Assembly: GCF_007859715.1 (NCBI RefSeq)
Contig: NZ_SJPG01000001.1
Location: forward strand, 6,342,001 to 6,406,000
DNA: 64,000 nucleotides
Reading direction: 5' to 3'
Source of the DNA: Rubinisphaera italica
GTDB taxonomy: Bacteria > Planctomycetota > Planctomycetia > Planctomycetales > Planctomycetaceae
Part shown: in pieces, positions 18,807 through 27,716 of the stretch
Position numbering within the stretch: the stretch's first letter is position 1
How the letters are laid out: each line of letters starts with the position of its first letter
Position numbers and translations under genes: made by a program
The notes under the pieces: generated by a model
The model's input: only the letters and a program-made list of their open reading frames with translations
Told to the model about the DNA's origin: nothing
Databases searched by the model: none

Positions 18807-19930
18807 ACGAAGCACTCCTGAGTCGAGGCCCGCTGGACCGCTTGAGAAATTTGATTGAGCGGTAAAATTGCATCAACAATTCCGGCTTCTGTCGGAAATC
18901 GAGGCATTCCGTAGACAACGCAACTCTCTTTATCCTGAACGAAAACCTTTCCATGGGCTTTCTTAATCGCCTGTGCCCCCAGGAACCCATCGCTTCCCAT
19001 ACCGGTCATAATGACCCCCAGAGTCTTACTGCCATATTCTTTGACTAAAGATCGAAAAAGATAATCAACAGCAGGTCGACAACTGTTTTCTGGTGGGTCG
19101 TCAGTGAGTTCAATGATCTTGTGCATTCCATCATTGGTAACACGCATTTGAAGTCCACCTGGAGCGATGTAAACTACCCCCTTGTTAACCTTCTCGCCCT
19201 GCTCGGCTTCTTTCACTTCCAACGGACTCTGTTGATTCAAGTTTTGAGCAAGCGACTTTGTAAAGAGCGGAGGCATGTGCTGCACAATAAGAATGGGCAA
19301 CGGAAAGTCTCGCGGAAAGTTGGGAATCACTTGTTTGAGAGAAGCGGGTCCGCCTGTCGAGACGCCAATCCCGACCACACCTTGATCAGAAAGCCAGCCG
19401 ATATTTGATTGACAATTATTTTCAACTGGACTGGCAGTCAATATCTTTGGGGGAAGTGAGGGAACGACTGCAGGTGCAGGGGTATTCACTGGCCGTTTGC
19501 TCGGCTCATGATCGCAATTGACATGATCCTGAATCAATTTGACTCTCACAGAAATCTCTTTGACGAGTTTCTGCATGTTCTCTTCTCGAGAGCTGCCTTG
19601 CGGCTTCATTATGAAGTCCAAAGCGCCCGCATTCAGGCATTCAATCGTTTCTTTTGCTCCAGCCTGGGTGACTGAGCTAAGCATGATGAATTTTGAAGGG
19701 CATTGCGTTTTATTAACAGACTTGAGGACTTCCAGCCCGCTAAAGACCGGCATTTCCAAGTCAAGCGTAACTAGATCAGGTTTGAGTTCCTGGATTTTGT
19801 GGATTGCCTGTCGACCGTCACCAGAACTTCCGACGATTTCAACATTGGGAATTTGGATGCACGCCTGGCGAACAATTTGACGAAAGATCAGGGAATCGTC
19901 CACGATAAATATTCTAAAGGAATCAGCCAC
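18803..19930 (-). CDS. cheB: CheB receptor methylesterase with receiver domain
   Basis: 375 residues from a GTG at 19930 with GGAG upstream; an in-frame ATG at 19993 gives an unusual 21-residue leader. Receiver domain: FIVDDS acidic pair (D11-D12) and phospho-acceptor D57 in TLDLEMP. A low-complexity proline-rich linker (about 145-175) leads to the methylesterase domain with the triad in GVSTGGP (Ser), QHMPP (His) and MTGMGSDG (Asp). It removes methyl groups from receptors when phosphorylated by CheA. Confidence 0.95.
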   Translation of the reverse strand: MADSFRIFIVDDSLIFRQIVRQACIQIPNVEIVGSSGDGRQAIHKIQELKPDLVTLDLEMPVFSGLEVLKSVNKTQCPSKFIMLSSVTQAGAKETIECLNAGALDFIMKPQGSSREENMQKLVKEISVRVKLIQDHVNCDHEPSKRPVNTPAPAVVPSLPPKILTASPVENNCQSNIGWLSDQGVVGIGVSTGGPASLKQVIPNFPRDFPLPILIVQHMPPLFTKSLAQNLNQQSPLEVKEAEQGEKVNKGVVYIAPGGLQMRVTNDGMHKIIELTDDPPENSCRPAVDYLFRSLVKEYGSKTLGVIMTGMGSDGFLGAQAIKKAHGKVFVQDKESCVVYGMPRFPTEAGIVDAILPLNQISQAVQRASTQECFV

Positions 19931-20149
19931 GAGGTCATTTCTCCATGAGAAGATGTCCGAAGAATACTTCTTGAAGTATTCGGACATCTGCAATTTCTGC
20001 TTGCCATAGCCGTGGAAAGCATGAATGTGTTTTAGTGTCTATCAAATCTCTCAACATTGGCGGCACTGTTTGAATCTGATGTCATTTCGCGAAAACGCTT
20101 GACAACAAAATTCAGCACAAATGAATCGAGGGAGAGTTATTCCTGAAGA

Positions 20150-20183
20150 AGACCGCACTGCTGGAAAATACAGTGCGGTCTTT
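20150..20183 (-). terminator. Strong hairpin after the chemoreceptor gene or before cheB
   Basis: AAGACCGCACTG and its complement form a 12-bp perfect stem with a 10-base loop. It lies 20 bp beyond the chemoreceptor stop on the minus strand, so it is the likely terminator of the upstream part of the locus. The T-tract is short, so read-through into cheB is possible. Confidence 0.7.
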
Positions 20184-20202
20184 TCCGTTTCAGCAATTCT
20201 TC

Positions 20203-22215
20203 TTAGTACTTGAAGTTCGACAACAGTTTTCGCAAAGATTCTGCCATGGCAGAAAGCTCGTCGGCAGATTTCTGTGATTCTGCAGCTCCATCTGTTGTTG
20301 AGTTTGCAGCTTCTGCGACGCGTGAAATGTTACCGGTGATTCCCGTAGTTCCGGTGGCCGCTTCAGAAACCGAACGACTGATCTCGCTGTTAGTCGCGGA
20401 CTGTTCTTCAACAGCACTTGCGATCGTATTAGAGATTTCGTTGATCTTGCTGATCACACTTGTGATCTCAGCGATCGCATCTACAGATTTTGTCGTATCC
20501 GACTGAATCGCTTCAATCTTCTGACTGATATCTTCAGTGGCTCGTGCCGTTTCCTTGGCCAGTTCTTTCACTTCGTTAGCGACAACAGCAAAGCCTTTGC
20601 CAGCTTCGCCTGCTCGAGCGGCTTCGATCGTCGCGTTCAATGCGAGCAGATTCGTTTGCTCTGCAATTGAGTTAATCACTTTGACAACTTTACCAATTTC
20701 TGCACTGCTGACACCCAGCTGAGAAACGGTTCGGTTTGTTGTTTCAGCAACTTTCACAGCCACAGTTGCGACATTGAACGCTTCGTTGGCATTGGTTGAA
20801 ATTTCACGAGTTGAAGCGTTCATTTCTTCAATGGCTGAGGCAACAGTCTGAACGTTTTCATTAACCTGTTGAGCAGCATTGGCAGCAAGATTAGCCTGGC
20901 CGCAAGTTTCACTGGCGTTGTTGGTCATCTCGCTACTGACAGATTTGAGTTGAGCCGAAGCACTGGCCAGTTGCATGGCAGCATCGGCGACCAGAGAGAG
21001 GACTTTCTTTTGCTCAGTGACATCGGTCGCGTATTTGACAACCTTATAGGGTTTGCCCTTTAGATCCATAATCGGATTGTAAGACGCCTGAATCCAGATG
21101 ATATTTCCTTGCTTAGAAAGGCGTTTGTATTCGCTAGCTTGGTATTCTCCCCGATTCAATTTATCCCAAAAGGACCGGTATTCCGAGCTTTCTACGAAAT
21201 CCTTTTCGCAGAAGATACGATGGTGTTTGCCCTTGATTTCTTCCAGGGTGTAACCGACCGCTGAGAGGAAGTTGTCATTCGCGCTAATCACTGTTCCATC
21301 CATATTGAATTCAATGACAGCCTGGGATTTGCTGATGGCTGAGATCTGACCAGAGTAATCCGCGTTTCGAGCTTCCTGAGAACGTTTTTCGGTCACATCT
21401 TCCCACTCAAGTGTGTTTCCAACGTAATCCCCCTTGGAGTCATAAACTGCTGTCACGTTCAGCGAAATGGTCAGAGGTCCTAAAGGGATGTCTGTTTTAT
21501 AAGGCAGATTTCTTGGATCCGAGAGCATTTTTCTCTGATGGCTGGGATCTTTGTGAAATTTATCAATACAGGTTCCCAGAAGATTGTTGAGATTAAACGA
21601 GGGAAAGACTTTACGCAGGACATCCTGATATTTCGTGAGTAAATCTATTGTTGCTTTATTGTGATAAGTGACAACAAAATCGCGGTCGACCATCATGAAG
21701 GCCGCATCTGAGTTTTCGATAAGGTTTTGTAAACGAAACGCCTCTTCCTTGGATTTGACTTGGTTTGTGATGTCCGTTGCAAATTTGGTAACCTTCAGGC
21801 ATCGTCCATTTTCATCAAGGATGGGGTTGTATGAAGCCTGAATCCAGACTTCCTTTCCATCCTTTCCAATTCGCTTGTACTCAGCAGATTCATACTGTCC
21901 GCGATTCAATTTTTCCCAGAAGGCACGATATTCCTGGCTGTTCGCATATTCGGCTTGACAAAACATTCGGTGATGTTGTCCAACCACTTCGTTCAGGGAG
22001 TACCCGAGTGTTTTCAAAAAGTTCTCGTTAGCATCGAGAACGATTCCATCCATATTGAATTCAATCACAGCCATCGATTTGTTAATGGCTTCCAACTGAC
22101 ACTTCAGATCAATACTCTGTTTCTTAGTATCAGGGGCCTGGGGATTGACTTCAGTGGCCTGATTGTTGACGATTTTTTTCAGGCGGTTTTTGCTACTGGA
22201 AAACGTAGAGATCAT
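20203..22215 (-). CDS. Soluble methyl-accepting chemotaxis protein with three PAS domains
   Basis: 670 residues with no membrane segment. PAS domains span about 42-150, 158-280 and 288-405. The first and third are near-copies of each other: both carry VIEFNMDG, LGYSLNE/VGYTLEE, EYRAFWEKLNRG/EYRSFWDKLNRG and WIQASYNPI. The C-terminal half (about 410-670) is the receptor signalling coiled coil with the conserved tip EQTNLLALNATIEAARAGEAG. A cytoplasmic receptor of this type would sense an internal cue such as redox state or a bound cofactor. It ends in KY, with no CheR-tethering pentapeptide. Confidence 0.93.
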   Translation of the reverse strand: MISTFSSSKNRLKKIVNNQATEVNPQAPDTKKQSIDLKCQLEAINKSMAVIEFNMDGIVLDANENFLKTLGYSLNEVVGQHHRMFCQAEYANSQEYRAFWEKLNRGQYESAEYKRIGKDGKEVWIQASYNPILDENGRCLKVTKFATDITNQVKSKEEAFRLQNLIENSDAAFMMVDRDFVVTYHNKATIDLLTKYQDVLRKVFPSFNLNNLLGTCIDKFHKDPSHQRKMLSDPRNLPYKTDIPLGPLTISLNVTAVYDSKGDYVGNTLEWEDVTEKRSQEARNADYSGQISAISKSQAVIEFNMDGTVISANDNFLSAVGYTLEEIKGKHHRIFCEKDFVESSEYRSFWDKLNRGEYQASEYKRLSKQGNIIWIQASYNPIMDLKGKPYKVVKYATDVTEQKKVLSLVADAAMQLASASAQLKSVSSEMTNNASETCGQANLAANAAQQVNENVQTVASAIEEMNASTREISTNANEAFNVATVAVKVAETTNRTVSQLGVSSAEIGKVVKVINSIAEQTNLLALNATIEAARAGEAGKGFAVVANEVKELAKETARATEDISQKIEAIQSDTTKSVDAIAEITSVISKINEISNTIASAVEEQSATNSEISRSVSEAATGTTGITGNISRVAEAANSTTDGAAESQKSADELSAMAESLRKLLSNFKY

Positions 22216-22306
22216 TTCAAAAGCTTTCTTAGAGGGGGTAAGGAAATCTAGAGAGTTATTGGTTCACGAAACAACATCGAGTTGAATTTGACTTCTTTAT
22301 TCGAAA

Positions 22307-22777
22307 TCAATGAGTCAACGAAACAGAGAGAACGTTTGCGATATTCAGTACCGAGATCACTTTATTATCGGTATTGATAATCGATTCAAAATAATCATAA
22401 TTTGACTGGTGAAGATGTGAGGGATAGTCTTCAATTAGATCGCAGGAAAATGTGCAGACATCATCCACGTGATCGACCAGCATCCCGATTCGTTCATCCC
22501 CCAGGTCAACGACAATCGCTTTTTGCGATTCAGTGGACTCGGCTTGTGGATACCCGAGCAGAATTCTCAGATCAATCAAAGTGACGACCTCTCCTCGAAG
22601 ATGAACAACTCCACTCACATAGGAATCGACGGCCGGAACACGAGTTGGTTCGATATGGCGATTCAATTCCTGAATGTGATCGATATTGATTCCCATCCAG
22701 GAATCTTCCACGCGGAAGGTCACCAATTGGATTAAATCCGCTTTTTGCGGCAAAGCGATTGCTCTGTCGTTTTGCAT
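22307..22777 (-). CDS. cheW: CheW coupling protein
   Basis: 156 residues. The ATG at 22777 follows AGGAG by eight bases; one codon upstream is a TTG. Typical CheW double beta-barrel: VTFRVEDSWMGINIDHIQEL, VPAVDSYVSGVVHLRGEVVTLIDLR, and IGMLVDHVDDV. It links the receptor to CheA and lies between their genes. Confidence 0.93.
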   Translation of the reverse strand: MQNDRAIALPQKADLIQLVTFRVEDSWMGINIDHIQELNRHIEPTRVPAVDSYVSGVVHLRGEVVTLIDLRILLGYPQAESTESQKAIVVDLGDERIGMLVDHVDDVCTFSCDLIEDYPSHLHQSNYDYFESIINTDNKVISVLNIANVLSVSLTH

Positions 22778-22810
22778 CAACGTTTCTCCTATGAGAATTG
22801 ATAAGATTGC

Positions 22811-25750
22811 TTAAGAATGACTGATATAGCGGGACAGAGTTTCAATCAGTTTGGCTCGATCCAGTTTGATCATGTGTTCTGTAATACCGACCGCCTGACT
22901 CCGAGCATGACTTTCACTGTCGGCCAGAGAAGTCACTGCGATCACAGGGATGTGGTTCCAGTGATCACTGGCTCGTATCTTCTGGCAGAATTCAAATCCA
23001 TCCATGACTGGCATCTCAATATCTGTGATCACAAGATCAAATGATTCCTGAGTTGACTTGAGAAATTCCCAGGCTTCGGACCCATTTTCAAAGTCGTAGA
23101 CTGTCCAGTTTTCTTCTTCCAGAAAAGACTTCATCTTTGAGCGAAAGAAGTTGGAGTCTTCTGCGAGCACGAGTTTCCCGGCACCAGTGTTATTGTGAGT
23201 GACTGACAATTTGTCAGGGATCATGTGGGGATATTCACTTTTGGCCATCTGGAAAATATCGAGAACCCGAGTTGTTTTCTGATTTACGATTGTGGAACCC
23301 AGTAAACCAGCCGCTTGAAGTGTTTGCGTATCCAGTTCGGTTCCAATTCTATGAGTGTCGAGAACTTCGGGGGTGATCAGTCCCACTTCAGAATCAAAGA
23401 TCTGGCAGACGACGATATATATTTCGCTGCCGAATTCGATCGGTCGTGTATGGAAGTGTCTCTCCAGTGAGAGTAACGGTAAGCTGCTGCCGCGATACTT
23501 CATCACCAGTCGACCATCAATCGTCTCGATTTCGGCAGGGGAAATCTTTTCAATGCGGGAGATTTGAGAGATGGGAATGGCGAATTGCTCATCGGGATGA
23601 TTGGCGATCATCAGGGCTTCCAAAGTCTCCTGATCATCATGTTTCTCCAACAACTCCTGTCGCTCAACATCTGAGGTTTCGATTAAGCCAATTCGTTTCT
23701 GGTTGGCCAATCCCGCAACATCGATAATGAATGCGATTTGACCATCACCCAGAATTGTTGCACCCGCCAGCCAGCTGACATTCTTGATGTGACGCCCGAG
23801 TGGTTTGACCACGATCTCCTCAGTGTCATGCAACGCATCGACAATCAAACCGAACTGAATTTCACCGTAATTTAAAACGACGATATTGATAGAATCGGCA
23901 AGTTCACCGTCGGCCTGCGGTTGGTTATTCGAATTCACATCCACCAGCGGCAGCAGGTTACCGCGAAGCCTCAGAAGTTTGGTTCCACGAATTTTTTCCA
24001 TTCTGCTCGACCATTCACTTCTCTGTACGCGTACCAGTTCCGAAACAGACATTTGAGGAACGGCATACCGATTCCCTCGGGAACTGACGACCAGAGACGG
24101 AATAATGGCCAGAGTCAGCGGGAGTCGAACGATGAATCTGGTCCCTTTTCCCACGTTCGTTTCCACATCCACGGTCCCGCCGAGCTGTTCGAAATTGGTG
24201 CGAACAACATCCATCCCGACACCGCGTCCACTGACATCGCTGATCTGATCGGCTGTTGAAAATCCAGGATGAAAAATCAGCCGGACCGCTTCTTCTGTGG
24301 AAAGCTGTTCGGCTTCCGCACTTGTTAATATTGATTTTTCGACCGCCTTCTTGCGAAGTCGTTCGGCATCAATTCCAGCTCCATCATCGCTGATGATGAT
24401 GTTGACTTTGCCTTCTTGATGAAAAGCATTAAGTTCGAGTCGTCCGACCGCAGGTTTCCCGGCCTTCTGTCGGACTTCAGGAGTTTCCACACCATGATCA
24501 ACGGCATTGCGTATCAAATGGGTCAGTGGATCGCCGATGCCTTCGATGATCGTTTTATCGAGTTCGACATCTTTTCCTTTGATATCGAGTTCACACTGTT
24601 TATTCAGTTTCTGACTCAGATCCCGCACAATTCGCGTAAACTTGTTGAATACGTTTCCAATTGGCTGCAGTCGAGTTTTCATCACTGCTTCTTGCACTTC
24701 GCTTGTCACCTGATCAATTCTGGAGGCGACTGAGAGCAGAACGCGGTCATTTTCAGAACCGATCGTCTGCAAGAGTTGATTCCGTCCCAGCACCAACTCG
24801 CCGACCAGATTCATCAATCGATTCAGGACAGTGACAGAAACACGGATGCTACTTTCAGCAGTGGGAGGTGCTGTCACCGGTTGAACTTTAGCTGAGGGCT
24901 TGTGAGCAATTTCTGTAGTCAAAGAAACATCGTGTTGATGTTTCTCGATTGAATTATCGGTTTCGCAGACAGGGGTATTGTCCTCAACACCTGGCTGCTC
25001 CACGATCTGTTGAGCAGGTTTGATATTTTCGACAGGAAGCATGAAGAATCGGGCGAGAGACTCCTGATCCAATTGTGTGGCAATGCTGACCGTCCAGGGA
25101 AGTGGGGAATTGGTTTGATTCGCGTCCCAGTTCGTCAGGGCAGCCGAATCGAGATATCCTCCCAGAACTGTTCCTAGATCTCCCAGTCGTTCAATGAAAT
25201 CCGTCAAATCTGGATTTGATTCCGTGCTTTCAAACAAATCAAACGTGACTTCATAAATTTGTTGACCATTTTCGAGGGCTGCTTGAAAATCGTCTTGAGT
25301 ACAGCAGGGGGTTTGTTTTACATCGATGGCTGTCTCGACTGGAATCGTGGTCGTTACGGTTTCACGACTGTTTGTAAGTTGTTCGAGTTGAGTAATCTCG
25401 TGTGATACATCGTGTTCATTGGACGTATGCACATTTTCGATTAGAAAGCGTAATTTATCGATCGCACTGAGCATCACACCTACTCGATGGGAGTCGATTA
25501 CAAATTGGCCATTGCGAAGCAGATCCAGGATGTTCTCCAGACTGTGCGCCAGCCGGCCGACCGAGTCCAGACCCAGGAAGCCTGAGGCTCCTTTAATCGA
25601 ATGGATTGCCCGAAAGACTTCATTCACAATATCGGTATCAACATTTTCACCACTGGCTTCAATTTCCAGCAATTGATTGTCGATACCTTCCAACCCATCT
25701 CTGGATTCAACGACAAAGTCGTTAATCAGGTCTACGCAGTCTTCGAACAT
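22811..25750 (-). CDS. cheA: CheA histidine kinase with two CheW-like domains and a C-terminal receiver
   Basis: 979 residues, longer than the usual 650-700. Order: Hpt domain with phospho-acceptor H50 (RAIHSIKGASGF); variable region about 120-290; dimerisation helices about 305-370; HATPase with NAVDHG, DDGAGID and GRGVGMDV (about 400-550); a CheW-like domain (about 560-690); a second CheW-like domain (about 705-845, HPDEQFAIPISQISRIEKI); and a receiver domain (about 858-978) with the phospho-acceptor in ITDIEMPVMDG. The extra receiver could act as a phosphate sink. It phosphorylates CheY and CheB. Confidence 0.94.
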   Translation of the reverse strand: MFEDCVDLINDFVVESRDGLEGIDNQLLEIEASGENVDTDIVNEVFRAIHSIKGASGFLGLDSVGRLAHSLENILDLLRNGQFVIDSHRVGVMLSAIDKLRFLIENVHTSNEHDVSHEITQLEQLTNSRETVTTTIPVETAIDVKQTPCCTQDDFQAALENGQQIYEVTFDLFESTESNPDLTDFIERLGDLGTVLGGYLDSAALTNWDANQTNSPLPWTVSIATQLDQESLARFFMLPVENIKPAQQIVEQPGVEDNTPVCETDNSIEKHQHDVSLTTEIAHKPSAKVQPVTAPPTAESSIRVSVTVLNRLMNLVGELVLGRNQLLQTIGSENDRVLLSVASRIDQVTSEVQEAVMKTRLQPIGNVFNKFTRIVRDLSQKLNKQCELDIKGKDVELDKTIIEGIGDPLTHLIRNAVDHGVETPEVRQKAGKPAVGRLELNAFHQEGKVNIIISDDGAGIDAERLRKKAVEKSILTSAEAEQLSTEEAVRLIFHPGFSTADQISDVSGRGVGMDVVRTNFEQLGGTVDVETNVGKGTRFIVRLPLTLAIIPSLVVSSRGNRYAVPQMSVSELVRVQRSEWSSRMEKIRGTKLLRLRGNLLPLVDVNSNNQPQADGELADSINIVVLNYGEIQFGLIVDALHDTEEIVVKPLGRHIKNVSWLAGATILGDGQIAFIIDVAGLANQKRIGLIETSDVERQELLEKHDDQETLEALMIANHPDEQFAIPISQISRIEKISPAEIETIDGRLVMKYRGSSLPLLSLERHFHTRPIEFGSEIYIVVCQIFDSEVGLITPEVLDTHRIGTELDTQTLQAAGLLGSTIVNQKTTRVLDIFQMAKSEYPHMIPDKLSVTHNNTGAGKLVLAEDSNFFRSKMKSFLEEENWTVYDFENGSEAWEFLKSTQESFDLVITDIEMPVMDGFEFCQKIRASDHWNHIPVIAVTSLADSESHARSQAVGITEHMIKLDRAKLIETLSRYISHS

Positions 25751-25822
25751 ATCTATTTCCCAATACTACTTCTTTGAATGAACATTCAGTTGGCGAAACG
25801 CGGACGCAAACTTTTTCCAGAG

Positions 25823-25880
25823 CATGTGGATGACAGGACTTTAGTCCGTAACCCAAGACTCGAACCTCTCGACTTCAGCC
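25823..25880. repeat. R4 repeat, copy 2 (58 bp)
   Basis: Matches 14703-14760 in length and order (CAGGACTTTAGTCCG, CTCGAAC, CTTCAGCC). It lies inside the chemotaxis locus, between the STAS gene and cheA, in the 139-bp spacer. Confidence 0.7.
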
Positions 25881-25889
25881 GATAGGTAT

Positions 25890-26168
25890 TCAGTTAATAA
25901 ATTCTGATAGGCCGCAGGCTGTTAACGTGCGTTGCACTTGATCTGTTGTCGAAACAATTTGCAGTTCTGGGCTGCTTGATGTTCGTTCGAGAAGGCTTTT
26001 AGCAAGAGATGCGATAAACCACGAGGTGACAGATTCAACATGACCAAAATCGATAATCTCGACTTCTTCCATTTGACGGAATTGAGCATCTATCTCTTCA
26101 GAAGGGAGCGACAGGAGTTCAATAACACGTAGTGAAGTTTGGGGCTCAGTGCACTGTAAAGTCGACAT
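25890..26168 (-). CDS. STAS-like domain protein
   Basis: 92 residues. One domain with the alternating strand/helix pattern of STAS (anti-sigma antagonist) proteins: EEVEIIDFGHVESVTSWFIASLAKSLLER, then LQIVSTTDQVQRTLTACGLSEFI, which is the classic STAS ending. The usual phosphorylated Ser in the loop after DFGHV is replaced by a VTSW segment, where Ser or Thr could serve. Stand-alone STAS proteins occur in several chemotaxis-like and partner-switching pathways. Its partner is unknown; no anti-sigma kinase is nearby. Confidence 0.75.
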   Translation of the reverse strand: MSTLQCTEPQTSLRVIELLSLPSEEIDAQFRQMEEVEIIDFGHVESVTSWFIASLAKSLLERTSSSPELQIVSTTDQVQRTLTACGLSEFIN

Positions 26169-26219
26169 GATTAATCTCGGTATTTGAAAAGAGTTTTGAA
26201 TCCAGAAGAACGTATCGAC

Positions 26220-26585
26220 TTAGACTGACGAAGGTATTCTCTGTTCGAGTTTTTTCCTCAAGGCATCCTGAGTAAATGGCTTCACAACATAATCTGTCAC
26301 ACCTGCCTGGACAGCGGCAACGACGCTTCCTCGTTCGGCTTCAGTTGTAATCATGATAAAAGGAATGGTTTTATTGAGTTGACGGACTTCTTTTAGAAAT
26401 TCCAGTCCGTTCATATTCGGCATGTTCCAGTCACTCAGGACTGCATCGACAGGGATTGTTTTAAAGAGTTCCAATGCCTCCTGACCGTCCCCTGCTTCAA
26501 GGACATCTTTGAATCCCAACTGAGCCAGAGCTTTGATGATGATGACTCTCATCGTGCGTGAATCGTCAACGACTAATATTTTCAT
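26220..26585 (-). CDS. cheY: CheY single-domain response regulator
   Basis: 121 residues, a bare receiver domain. ILVVDDSRTM holds the acidic pair, D52 is the phospho-acceptor in LSDWNMPNMNG, T80 is in the MITTEAE switch region, and K103 is in YVVKPF. It carries phosphate from CheA to the motor switch; no flagellar genes are visible in the window. Lies 46 bp after cheX. Confidence 0.94.
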   Translation of the reverse strand: MKILVVDDSRTMRVIIIKALAQLGFKDVLEAGDGQEALELFKTIPVDAVLSDWNMPNMNGLEFLKEVRQLNKTIPFIMITTEAERGSVVAAVQAGVTDYVVKPFTQDALRKKLEQRIPSSV

Positions 26586-26631
26586 TGAATTATCTTTCAG
26601 GAAAAAAATTGTGTCTTGTAAAACCTATGAA

Positions 26632-27123
26632 CTAATCTTTTGAGGAAAACCCAGCTTCAACGCAAAAGCTACCCATGTCGGAGTCAAACGACAGGCAGAT
26701 TGGCGTGACGCCTGTTGGATAGTGAACTTCATGACCTTTACCGGAAATCAGGTTGGGAATACTAATACTGAGTGAAAGTGATTCCAGTTTTGCTTTGGCA
26801 GCTCCCGCAATCATGTTGGTAATTTCCCCAATAGCATCCATCACTTCTCGATCAATTTCTTCAGCTTTTGTTCCAAGCATGGATTCATAGATATTTAGTG
26901 CTGTCTGTTTCTTCACACTTAACACAATGGTGCCGAGCGCATTTCCTGTAATCCCAATCACTGCACTTAATTCATACTCCGGGCTATTCTTGGTTTTCAG
27001 AGACAAGCCGCTTCGGGTCGGAGTACAATCGAGCATCATTTCAAATACATCTTTAGTTGATGCCAGAAGCGGATTGATGATTTTGGCTGTGAGTTCAGAA
27101 GTTTGTTTGATTGCTGTGCTCAT
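26632..27123 (-). CDS. CheX-like CheY-phosphate phosphatase
   Basis: 163 residues. The CheC/CheX/FliY-type signature ExxN is present as GEITNMIAGAAKAKL around residues 98-112; in CheX the Glu and Asn direct hydrolysis of phospho-CheY. LSAVIGITGNALGTIVLS and YPTGVTPICLSFDSDMG provide the flanking strands. It is immediately upstream of cheY and co-transcribed with it, which fits a phosphatase role ending the signal. Confidence 0.85.
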   Translation of the reverse strand: MSTAIKQTSELTAKIINPLLASTKDVFEMMLDCTPTRSGLSLKTKNSPEYELSAVIGITGNALGTIVLSVKKQTALNIYESMLGTKAEEIDREVMDAIGEITNMIAGAAKAKLESLSLSISIPNLISGKGHEVHYPTGVTPICLSFDSDMGSFCVEAGFSSKD

Positions 27124-27716
27124 GACGATTTCCCAATAGATCCATTCGAATGACTTGAATGTTGTTTTTCTGCAACATCATAAACTTAGTTCATAAAATG
27201 CATCATTTCGGAGATTTAGGGGAAATGCCTTACGTTTTGGTGCAGGTTTGGGGCAAGTGAGCGATTTGTAACGATTGCGTCTAAAATGCCGTACGCTTGC
27301 CTAAGAAAAACGAAGGGATATCCCTCAGGATTGCTGACTAAAATAGAAACAATCTGAAATGGAGAGCGTAGATGCACGAGCGACTGTTCAGGATTACTCC
27401 TTGATGAATCACAGACAGATTTCAGCTCTCTACGAAATCGCTTAAGCACGCGTAAGCATTCTTGACCTGGAATTTCTTCAATCTCAAACCGAAGGCTCTG
27501 CTTTTCAGGCCATTTTCAAATGGAACGCGGTCTGGAAAGGAGCGTTTCTCGTGGCCAGAAAGCCTATGGCTGTGAAACGAGAAGGACTGCTGATGCAGCG
27601 ATTGGTGACTCGAAATTCTCAACAAGCCTTAATAACAGACCTTACAATGGAAAGGCTCTATTGAGAGGTATGGTGAATCTCTCATGTCGAGAATCAATCG
27701 TTTAACTGCGGAAGTA
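27124..27716. other. 593-bp spacer, possibly with a decayed gene
   Basis: Lies between cheX and the HD-GYP-like gene, both on the minus strand. A GTG-initiated minus-strand frame at 27216-27449 (77 codons) has a fairly natural composition (SPFQIVSILVSNPEGYPF) but no ribosome-binding site or family. CCATTTTCAAATGG near 27508 matches the first palindrome of repeat R2. Nothing else is clear. Confidence 0.35.

Noticed and set aside
22307..25750. Reading CheW and CheA as one split gene
   Set aside because: Separate stop, spacer and AGGAG site show two genes.
27216..27449. 77-residue minus-strand ORF with GTG start
   Set aside because: Composition is protein-like but there is no family, partner or ribosome-binding site; kept only as a possible remnant.
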